Source: JAEUOS01 sp040382235 (GTDB lineage: Bacteria; Pseudomonadota; Gammaproteobacteria; Burkholderiales; JAEUOS01). From it: DNA of 12,062 bases. The stretch's first letter is position 1. The number at the start of each line of letters is the position of its first letter. The notes below the pieces were generated by a model. That model made no database searches. It worked only from the letters and a program-made list of their open reading frames with translations, and was not told where the DNA came from. The DNA lies in NCBI GenBank assembly GCA_040382235.1, contig JBEIFV010000174.1, positions 1 through 12,062 of the forward strand. The letters are read 5' to 3'. The position numbers and the translations under genes were made by a program. This document shows, piece by piece, positions 5,872 through 12,062 of this stretch.

Positions 5872-7580
5872 GCGTCGCCTACATCCTTCGATGGTGCATC
5901 CGGTGGCCCCGCCTGCGGCGCCCTGCTGATCATGCCATTAAGCAAATCAAGTGCCACCCGCTTTTCATCACGCAGGCGCGCATCGCCAAAACCACCGCCC
6001 CCTGGCAGATCAACCCGCAGGCGGCCGTGCGGCGGCACACTGATCACGCCCTTGCCGACGAAGGTCATGCAAGCGTCGCCGGTCTCGATCACCACCTGCC
6101 CTGCAGCGCCGCAAGCGCCGCCGCTGCGCCCGCGCGCGGCGTTGTCGCGACGGTCGAAGGTGGCCGCGGTGCACACGAAGCCGATACCGCCGCGCGCGCC
6201 GACCACAATGCGCTGCGCCATGCCGCCGCGATACTGGCCGGCACCACCCGAATCGGCCAGGTACTCCTTGTGCCAGAACACCAGCGGCGCCTGGGTCTCG
6301 GTCACCTCGATCGGAATGCTCCCAACGCCTGACGGAAAGGCGGTCGTCGCCAAGCCATCCTTGGTCGGGCGCGCACCGGTACCGCCCAGCCCCACACTCA
6401 TCACATTGAACGGCGTGGCCGCCCCCGGCGCATGGCCCATCGCCAGCACCCAGATGCTGCCGGCCGATTCGGCCGGCACTGCACCACCCAGCGCCTGCTC
6501 CAGGCAACCGAACATCAGGTCGGGCAGCATCTGCCCCACCACATGACGCGCAGTCACCGGGCTGGGCCGCTGCGGGCTCACCACCAGCCCCGGCGGCGCC
6601 ACTACCTCGAAGGGTTCGAGCGAGCCGGCGTTGTTCGGCACCTCCGGCGCGATCAGGCATTTCAGGCCGAAGACCGAATAGGCATCGGTATAGCACTTGG
6701 GCGAGTTGATGCCGCGCAGCGAGGCGGGCGAGCTGCCACTGAAATCGACGCGGATGCGCTCGCCCTCGATGGTCAGTTCGGCATGCAGGTCGATCGGCTG
6801 CTCATAACCATCCAGGCGCATGTGCGCACGCCATGAACCATTTTTTAGCCGGCCGATCGCCGCGCGGGTGGCGCTGCCCGATTGCGTGATGATGTGCTCG
6901 GCCAGAGCGTCGATTCGGTTAAGCGAAAACTCCGCCATCATCTCGATCAGGCGCGCCGCGCCGACATCGTTGCTGCTGACCAGCGAAAGAATGTCGCCGC
7001 GCGCCTCCACCGGGTTGCGTGAATTGGCCTCGATGATCGCCAGCACGTCTTCATTCAGCCGACCGCCGGCCAGCAGTTTCAGGTGCGGGATGCAGGTGCC
7101 TTCTTCGTACACCGAACGCGCATCGGCGGAAAAGCCGATGCCGCCGACGTCGATGGTGTGGCAGGTCGAGGCGAACAAGGCGATCAGGCGCGATCCGGCA
7201 TCGGGCCCGCTGCCGGCGGCGAATACCGGCGTCACCACCACGTAGTCGAACAGGTGGCCGGTGCCCAGCCACGGATCGTTGGTCACATACACGTCACCCG
7301 GCCGCATGCCGGCCGGTGGAAACTTCGCCAGAAAATGCTGCACCGCCGCCGCCATGGTATTGACATGCCCAGGCGTGCCCGTCACCGCCTGCGCCAGCAT
7401 GCGCCCGCGCGTGTCGTACACCCCGGCCGAGAGGTCGCCGGCTTCGCGTGCCACCGAACCGAAGGCGGTGCGCAGCAGCGCCTGCGCTTGCTCCTCGACC
7501 ACCGCGATCAGGCGGTTCCACATCACCTGGGTGTGGATCGCGTCCAGCATCGCTGGCCGTGCCTCTGTCGCATCATTCAT
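5868..7580 (-). CDS. hyuB: hydantoinase B / oxoprolinase-type subunit
   Basis: The 570-residue product is of usual length for HyuB subunits. Family motifs are TPGHVNTMA at 69-77, GDVYVTNDPWLGTGHLFD at 95-112, IRVDFSGSSPASLRGINS mid-protein, and the glycine-rich LPGGGGFGD at 525-533 near the C-terminus. HyuB pairs with HyuA in ATP-dependent enzymes that open cyclic amides (N-methylhydantoin, 5-oxoproline, caprolactam) or carboxylate ketones (acetone and acetophenone carboxylases). The start is ATG 7580, overlapping the hyuA stop by four bases and preceded by a strong GGAGGT (7587-7592, 6 nt spacing). Its own stop overlaps the start of kynureninase-like gene 1. The C-terminal tail after the glycine loop looks short and Pro/Ala-rich compared with typical members. 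Substrate class cannot be decided from sequence; cyclic amide hydrolysis is favoured because no carboxylase gamma subunit is present. Confidence 0.9.
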   Translation of the reverse strand: MNDATEARPAMLDAIHTQVMWNRLIAVVEEQAQALLRTAFGSVAREAGDLSAGVYDTRGRMLAQAVTGTPGHVNTMAAAVQHFLAKFPPAGMRPGDVYVTNDPWLGTGHLFDYVVVTPVFAAGSGPDAGSRLIALFASTCHTIDVGGIGFSADARSVYEEGTCIPHLKLLAGGRLNEDVLAIIEANSRNPVEARGDILSLVSSNDVGAARLIEMMAEFSLNRIDALAEHIITQSGSATRAAIGRLKNGSWRAHMRLDGYEQPIDLHAELTIEGERIRVDFSGSSPASLRGINSPKCYTDAYSVFGLKCLIAPEVPNNAGSLEPFEVVAPPGLVVSPQRPSPVTARHVVGQMLPDLMFGCLEQALGGAVPAESAGSIWVLAMGHAPGAATPFNVMSVGLGGTGARPTKDGLATTAFPSGVGSIPIEVTETQAPLVFWHKEYLADSGGAGQYRGGMAQRIVVGARGGIGFVCTAATFDRRDNAARGRSGGACGAAGQVVIETGDACMTFVGKGVISVPPHGRLRVDLPGGGGFGDARLRDEKRVALDLLNGMISRAPQAGPPDAPSKDVGDA

Positions 7581-9697
7581 GGGTTGACCTCCAGGATCAG
7601 GTGACCCAGCGAATCGACCTGCGCCGACCAGCCGGCCGGCACCACCGTGGTGGTTTCATGCTCGGCGATCAGCGCCGGCCCGGGTACGCGACGATCCGCC
7701 GCCAGGTCGAAGCGCCAGTACAGGCCAAAGCCGACACGGCGGCCCTGCGCTGCTTCCCATGCCGCGCGTTCGCCGGCGGCAGGCATATCGCCGCAGGGCA
7801 CCGCCCGCTGCGCCCGTGCCGCCGGCGCCGCCGCGGTCGCAAGCGTCAGCGACCAGGTCACCAGTTCCACCTCCGAGCCCGGAATGCGCAGGCCATAGAC
7901 GCGCTCATACTCCGCCTCGAAGGCCTCGCCCAAGGCAGCGAACGCCGCCCGGTCCAGTGCGCCTGCGGCCAGGGCAATGCGCAATTCATGCCCTTGGCCC
8001 GCATAACGCAGCTCGACCATGCGCGCCGCACTGATCTGTGACTGCTCCACCCCGCAGGCCAGCGCCGCCGGCGCCACCACCTCGAGCGCTTCGGCATGCA
8101 TCGCGGCCAGGCGTGCGTTGGCCGCCCCGGCATCACACTGCGACAAGAGGCAACGGTCACTCCTCACCACTTCGAAGGCGATCGGCGCGCGCAGGAAGCC
8201 GATCGCCGAGCCGACCCCGGCGCCGGCGGGCACCACCACGCGGCCAATCCCGAGCTTTTGCGCCAGGCGCCCGGCATGCAGCGGCGCGCCGCCGCCAAAG
8301 GCGATCATGGTGAAGTTACCGATCACGCGGCCGCGCTCGATCGCATGCACGCGTGCGGCGTTGGCCATGTTTTCCTCGACGATCTCGGAGATGCCGGCCG
8401 CAGCCCAGAATGCATCCATGCCCAGGTGCGCGCCGACGCCGGCTTCCAGCGCCGCCTTTGCAAGCGCGCCATCGAGTGGCATGCGCCCGGCAGCAAACTT
8501 GTCTCCATCGATGCGACCCAGCGCCAGATTGGCATCGGTCACCGTGGGCGCCGTGCCGCCGCCACCGTAACAGGCCGGGCCCGGCGCGGAGCCGGCGGAA
8601 TCGGGGCCGACGGTAATGCGGCGCAGCGCATCGACGCGGCCGATCGAGCCGCCGCCGGCGCCGATCTCGACCAATTCGATGACCGGAATGCGCAGCGGCA
8701 GGCCGCTGCCCTTGAGGTTGCGATACACCCGCCCGACCTCGAAGCGGCGCGATCGCTCGGGTTCGCCGCCGGAGATCAGGCACACCTTGGCGGTGGTGCC
8801 GCCCATGTCGAAGGCCATCACGTCGGTTAAGCCGCATTCGCGCGCCAGGTGCGCCGCCAGGATGGCGCCGCCGGCCGGGCCGGATTCCACCAGCCGCACC
8901 GGAAAGCGCGCCGCGTGTTCCAGCGTGGTGATGCCGCCGCCGGACATCATCAGCAACAGCGGGCAGGTGAGTTGCCGGGCATCGAGCAACTGCCGCAGGC
9001 GCAGCAGGTAGCCCGCCATCAGCGGCCGCACATAGGCGTTGGCACAGGTGGTCGAGAAGCGTTCGTACTCGCGCATTTCCGGGCACACTTCGCTGGAAAT
9101 GCATACCGTCACAGCGGGTCCCAGCACCTGTTCGACGATTGCGCGCGCGCGTCGCTCGTGATCCGGCCAGCGGTAGGCGTGCATGAAACCGATCGCCACC
9201 GCCGCGACGCCGGCTTCCGCCATCGCCCGCGCACTGGCGGCCACCGCAGCCTCGTCCAACGCCAGCAGCACTTCGCCATCGGCGGCGATGCGCTCGGCCA
9301 CCGTGAAGCGCAGCGGCCGCGGCACCAGTTCCGGCGGCCGCTCGATGTTGATGTCGTACTGCTCGAAGCGCTTCTCGAAGCCCATTTCGAGAATGTCGCG
9401 AAAGCCTTCGGTGGTGATGAAGGCGGTACGCGCGCCCTTGCGTTCGATCAATGCATTGGTTGCAAGCGTGGTGCCGTGAATCATCAGGCCGATCGCGGCG
9501 GCGCCCAGACCCGATTCCTCGAACAGCCGGTCGATGCCGGCCATCACCCCGAGTTCGGGCGCCTGTGCGGTGGTCAACACCTTGCACGAATAGCGCCGCT
9601 CACCAGTTTCCAGCACCACGTCGGTGAAAGTGCCGCCGATGTCGGCGGCGAGTCTGGCGCCGCCGCGGCCATGCCCCTGCGTCAACGCCGGTTTCAT
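7577..9697 (-). CDS. hyuA: hydantoinase A / oxoprolinase-type ATPase subunit
   Basis: This 706-residue protein has the full HyuA architecture, an ASKHA-type ATP-binding fold. It carries the phosphate loop AADIGGTFTD (17-26), IHGTTLATNALIER (73-86), VESGPAGGA (270-278), a second phosphate loop AFDMGGTTAK (295-304), EIGAGGGSIG (344-353), GPACYGGGG (373-381), TVTDANL (385-391) and FGGGAPLHA further on. In the family it activates the substrate with ATP and works as a complex with HyuB. The ATG at 9697 overlaps the stop of kynureninase-like gene 2 by four bases, with GGTGAG just upstream; its own stop overlaps hyuB in the same way. This suggests coupled, near-equal synthesis. Key motifs are intact, so the enzyme is probably active. 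The substrate is unknown. Confidence 0.93.
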   Translation of the reverse strand: MKPALTQGHGRGGARLAADIGGTFTDVVLETGERRYSCKVLTTAQAPELGVMAGIDRLFEESGLGAAAIGLMIHGTTLATNALIERKGARTAFITTEGFRDILEMGFEKRFEQYDINIERPPELVPRPLRFTVAERIAADGEVLLALDEAAVAASARAMAEAGVAAVAIGFMHAYRWPDHERRARAIVEQVLGPAVTVCISSEVCPEMREYERFSTTCANAYVRPLMAGYLLRLRQLLDARQLTCPLLLMMSGGGITTLEHAARFPVRLVESGPAGGAILAAHLARECGLTDVMAFDMGGTTAKVCLISGGEPERSRRFEVGRVYRNLKGSGLPLRIPVIELVEIGAGGGSIGRVDALRRITVGPDSAGSAPGPACYGGGGTAPTVTDANLALGRIDGDKFAAGRMPLDGALAKAALEAGVGAHLGMDAFWAAAGISEIVEENMANAARVHAIERGRVIGNFTMIAFGGGAPLHAGRLAQKLGIGRVVVPAGAGVGSAIGFLRAPIAFEVVRSDRCLLSQCDAGAANARLAAMHAEALEVVAPAALACGVEQSQISAARMVELRYAGQGHELRIALAAGALDRAAFAALGEAFEAEYERVYGLRIPGSEVELVTWSLTLATAAAPAARAQRAVPCGDMPAAGERAAWEAAQGRRVGFGLYWRFDLAADRRVPGPALIAEHETTTVVPAGWSAQVDSLGHLILEVNP

Positions 9698-10944
9698 ATC
9701 ATCTCACCGGAAAACTGCGGCGCGCGCCAACGCCCGCTCTCCAGGATTTCACGCAGCCGTGCCACGCCGTGCCACAGGTCGACATGGCTGGTGCCGATCG
9801 GGTGCACGCCAAAGCGCAACGCATCCGGCTTGCGGGTCGAGACCACCACACCGGCAGCCACCAGCGCCTGGCCCAGCGCGCTCACGTTGGCGTCCGTCAG
9901 CGTCATGCGCAGCGCCACATGACCACCACGCGCGGCATGGGCAAGCGGGCTGGCCAGTTCGATGCCCAGATGCGTGCATTCCTGCGCAAGCAGGCTGATC
10001 AGGGTGTCGGTCAGCGATTGGTGCTGACGATCAAGCATGCGCATGTCGGCCGTGCGCCAGAGCTCCGCGGCTGCGCCGAACGCGGCGTTGGCCAGCACCG
10101 CCGGGGTGCCCACCAGGTGGCGTGCCACGCCTGGTGCAGGCCGGTAGTCGGCGGCGAAGTCGAAGGTGGCCGCATGCCCCATCCAGCCGCACAGCGCCGG
10201 CCAGGCGGCATCCTGCCAGCGCGGATGCACGTACAGGAGTGCCGGCGCGCCGGGCCCGCCGCACAGGGATTTGTAGCCGCACGCCACCGCGAAATCCACA
10301 TCGGCGGCGCGCAGGTCGATCGCCACCGCGCCGGCCGCATGCGACAAGTCCCACAGCGCCAGCGCACCATGGGCATGCGCCAGCGCAGTCACGGCGTTCA
10401 TGTCCAAGCGGGCGCTACTGCGATAGTCGACATGTGACAAAGCGACCACGGCAACATCGCCTGGCGCCAGCGCGGCTTGCAGATCCGCCACGCCATCGAA
10501 CAGGCGTACTTCGGCAAGACCGGCGCGCGCGATGCCCTGTGCGATGTAGCGATTGGACGGAAACACTTCGCGCTCGACGGCGATCACGCGGCGCGGCGCG
10601 GCCGCCGCCAGGGCATGGCGCAACAGCTTGTACTGGTTGATGCTGGTGCTGTCGCACACAGCCACATCAGCAGGTGCGGCGCCGATCAGGTGCGCCAACG
10701 CCGCGCCCAGCTTGCGCGGCTGCTCCAGCCAGTCATCCTCGTTCCAGCTGCGGCGGCGCGCCACGCGCCAACCCCGCTCCAGCACAGCGGCCACCCGCGC
10801 CGGCGCGTCCAGGGGCATCGGGCCGATCGAATTGGCGTCGAAATAGAGCGTATCCGGCGCGCCGGCCGCGAAGCGCTGGCGCAGGGCCGCCGCCGCATCC
10901 GCGCCGGCGTCAAGCCGCACACAGTCTTCGAGAGTCAGCCCCAT
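9694..10944 (-). CDS. kynureninase-like PLP enzyme 2 (divergent paralog)
   Basis: I chose ATG 10944 (416 residues) rather than the TTG at 10965, because MGLTLEDC then aligns with MITLETC at the start of paralog 1. It shares the fold and motifs: FDANSIG at 35-41, SHVDYRSS at 170-177, WDLSHAAGA at 198-206, GYKSLCGGPG at 223-232 with PLP lysine K225, GWMGH at 253-257, T280, and R377 as the carboxylate-binding arginine. It differs at two telling points. FPTD of paralog 1 is FPSN here (Asp to Asn at 131, a cofactor-site position in characterised kynureninases), and the Tyr after the PLP lysine is Ser. It therefore probably has different substrate or reaction properties. It ends in a four-base overlap with hyuA and starts 24 nt after the SRPBCC-like gene. 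Confidence 0.82.
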   Translation of the reverse strand: MGLTLEDCVRLDAGADAAAALRQRFAAGAPDTLYFDANSIGPMPLDAPARVAAVLERGWRVARRRSWNEDDWLEQPRKLGAALAHLIGAAPADVAVCDSTSINQYKLLRHALAAAAPRRVIAVEREVFPSNRYIAQGIARAGLAEVRLFDGVADLQAALAPGDVAVVALSHVDYRSSARLDMNAVTALAHAHGALALWDLSHAAGAVAIDLRAADVDFAVACGYKSLCGGPGAPALLYVHPRWQDAAWPALCGWMGHAATFDFAADYRPAPGVARHLVGTPAVLANAAFGAAAELWRTADMRMLDRQHQSLTDTLISLLAQECTHLGIELASPLAHAARGGHVALRMTLTDANVSALGQALVAAGVVVSTRKPDALRFGVHPIGTSHVDLWHGVARLREILESGRWRAPQFSGEMI

Positions 10945-10968
10945 CAAAGTCACGTCGCCAAGCAAGCG

Positions 10969-11409
10969 TCAAGCCGGCGGCGCGGCCTCAAGTTGCGCAC
11001 GAATCAATTCGATCTCGGTCTCGTGGGTGTGCATCAGGCGTGCCCAGCGTTCCTCGCTCATGTCGCCGGTGCGCCAGGCTTCAAGTGTGATGAGGCAGGT
11101 ACCGGGTGCATGACCCAGCAGCGGGCCATCGATCACGCCGGCGCGAATCCGCGGCACCAGCGTCTCCGGCGTGCCGCCAACCAGATAATCCACCTGCCCG
11201 CGCCCGCAGTCGGCCACCACCCGCACCCAGCCAAGCCCGCCATCGAACAGCGACTCGCCGGTGAATAGCCCCGGCGCGGTTTCGCGGCAATTCCACAAAC
11301 CCAGGATCCAGCGCGACATGCCGGCACCGGTCGACAGATGCGCCAGCGCCTGCGCGCAGCCGGCCCTGCACAGGCGCGCGGTAGCATGCACCATTGAAGT
11401 CATCGCCAT
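10969..11409 (-). CDS. small conserved protein, possibly SRPBCC-like
   Basis: From ATG 11409 the product is 146 residues (MAMTSMVHATARLC...); ATG 11403 and 11394 are equally possible, as none has a clear ribosome-binding site. Longer in-frame extensions would run into the upstream cupin gene in another frame and are not favoured. Visible features are MSRWILGLWNCRE, a central strand-rich part (GLFTGESLFDG, GWVRVVADC, QVDYLVGG), LGHAPGTCLITLEAWR and a C-terminal amphipathic helix with HETEIELIRAQLE. The layout (short N-terminal helix, a run of strands, W-R then a long C-terminal helix) resembles SRPBCC/START-like small-molecule binding proteins, but no specific family is recognised. It sits 35 nt after the cupin gene and 24 nt before kynureninase-like gene 2, so it is part of the operon. 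A binding or accessory role is a guess. Confidence 0.6.
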   Translation of the reverse strand: MAMTSMVHATARLCRAGCAQALAHLSTGAGMSRWILGLWNCRETAPGLFTGESLFDGGLGWVRVVADCGRGQVDYLVGGTPETLVPRIRAGVIDGPLLGHAPGTCLITLEAWRTGDMSEERWARLMHTHETEIELIRAQLEAAPPA

Positions 11410-11444
11410 GGTCGGTTCGATGAAATGAATTCCCGGACTGCCGC

Positions 11445-12062
11445 TCAAGGCCGCGCCTGCGCGGCCGACCCCGGCAGCAGCACCTCGAGCACCTCGAGAT
11501 CGGCGGTGCAGGCATCGATCGCATAAGGCACACCCGCCGGCACCACGCAGCAATCGCCGGCCGCCAGCCGCTGCGGACCATCGCAGTCCAGTGTCATCGA
11601 GCCACCGAGGACGAACATGAAATGAAACTCGGCCTGATGCAAGGCATCCACACGCCCCGGCGTGCCGTGCGCGCGCACCACGCGCGCCGCCGCATGACCG
11701 CGCGTGGTTGCCGCGATGTCGAGATCGCGCTGCTCGAAGGCGCCAGAGCGCTGCCAGCGCGCGCGCGCCGCCACGTGCCGCACAAAGCACTGGCCCGAGA
11801 AGTCACGCCCTGCATTGCGCCGCGCATTGGGCAGGCGCAACAGTGGATCGGCCAGCGTTTCATGCGACGCCGGCGAGGCGATCTCGACCACCTCGGTGCC
11901 GGCCGCGCTTTCGAGCACCCGATGGCGGATGCGCGGCGGCTGCAGCACGCAATCACCGGCCTGCATGACAAACGGGGGCCCCTGGTCTTCGTACACCACC
12001 TTCACCCAGCCCCGGCTGCAGTAGATCATCTGGAACCCGATCTTGTGGAAGTGCACATAGTC
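11445..12062 (-). CDS. two-domain cupin protein (N-terminus beyond the window)
   Basis: The frame is open to the last base of the window, so the start lies outside; 205 C-terminal residues are visible, beginning DYVHFHKIGF. The first cupin barrel has H4 and H6 as the HxH metal pair, with Gln11 where Glu usually stands, then GWVKVVYEDQGPPF and GDCVLQPPRIRHRVLE with a second-motif His. A linker (LLRLPNARRN, then SGQCFVRH) leads to a second barrel with LHQAEFHFMFVLGGSMTL and LAAGDCCVVPAGVPYAI. Bicupins include ring-cleaving dioxygenases, isomerases and sugar-binding proteins, and the visible part does not tell which. It does not look like 3-hydroxyanthranilate dioxygenase. As the most upstream operon gene seen, it may provide an oxygenase or binding function for the pathway. 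Confidence 0.8.
   Translation of the reverse strand, partial: DYVHFHKIGFQMIYCSRGWVKVVYEDQGPPFVMQAGDCVLQPPRIRHRVLESAAGTEVVEIASPASHETLADPLLRLPNARRNAGRDFSGQCFVRHVAARARWQRSGAFEQRDLDIAATTRGHAAARVVRAHGTPGRVDALHQAEFHFMFVLGGSMTLDCDGPQRLAAGDCCVVPAGVPYAIDACTADLEVLEVLLPGSAAQARP

Noticed and set aside
4624..6546. 640-codon plus-strand open frame
   Set aside because: It lies antisense to kynureninase-like gene 1 and hyuB, whose motifs are unmistakable. Its translation is rich in Arg/His/Gly/Ala without recognisable domains, a usual by-product of high-GC coding DNA.
8316..9587. 423-codon minus-strand frame inside hyuA
   Set aside because: It is a shifted frame of hyuA with low-complexity Arg/Gly/His-rich translation; the hyuA frame carries all ATPase motifs.
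8849..9922. 357-codon plus-strand open frame, and other long plus-strand frames at 3616-4596 and 8096-8830
   Set aside because: All are opposite strongly supported minus-strand genes and show no family motifs or ribosome-binding context.
10945..10965. TTG start giving kynureninase-like protein 2 seven extra residues
   Set aside because: The downstream ATG 10944 aligns with the N-terminus of the paralog and TTG is a weak start; neither has a strong ribosome-binding site.
3613..12062. selenocysteine, CRISPR or tandem-repeat structures in the operon
   Set aside because: No repeated units or spacers were seen on reading both strands; sequence is fully explained by coding regions.

Overview
The window looks like a piece of a high-GC proteobacterial chromosome, most likely from a Burkholderiales-type betaproteobacterium. 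I infer this from the strong G/C bias at third codon positions, an orphan Bug/TctC periplasmic receptor, a MocR regulator and a dense catabolic operon. No rRNA, tRNA, CRISPR array or complete mobile element was seen.

Layout, left to right. (1) Positions 1-1395, plus strand: a MocR-type regulator (GntR winged helix joined to an aminotransferase-fold domain), with its first residues cut off by the window edge. (2) Positions about 1396-3170: a visibly more A+T-rich, partly decayed stretch. It holds a TumE-TumA type toxin-antitoxin pair with two matching inverted repeats at its promoter. It also holds a PaaI-type hotdog thioesterase gene interrupted by an in-frame TGA, and a short remnant of a MntA-type nucleotidyltransferase antitoxin with no start codon and a damaged active-site motif. 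The 221 bases from 2161 to 2381, between tumA and the thioesterase, hold nothing I can identify. (3) Positions 3203-12062, all minus strand: one long operon whose 5' end lies beyond the window. In transcription order it encodes a bicupin (partial), a small SRPBCC-like protein, kynureninase-like protein 2, HyuA, HyuB, kynureninase-like protein 1, a TctC-type solute receptor and a RidA-family protein.

The operon core is tightly coupled. Kynureninase 2/hyuA, hyuA/hyuB and hyuB/kynureninase 1 each overlap by the same four bases (ATGA). The remaining gaps are 35 nt or shorter. The gene set suggests uptake and breakdown of a carboxylated, probably N-containing (cyclic amide or imide) compound. TctC would capture it, HyuAB would do ATP-dependent ring opening, and two different kynureninase-fold PLP enzymes would cleave or process a gamma-oxo amino acid. 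The bicupin, SRPBCC-like and RidA proteins would serve accessory or oxidative steps. The substrate is unknown. The usual tryptophan-route partners of kynureninase (tryptophan dioxygenase, kynurenine formamidase) are absent from the window. The pairing of two kynureninase paralogs around a HyuAB pair is the most interesting feature here.
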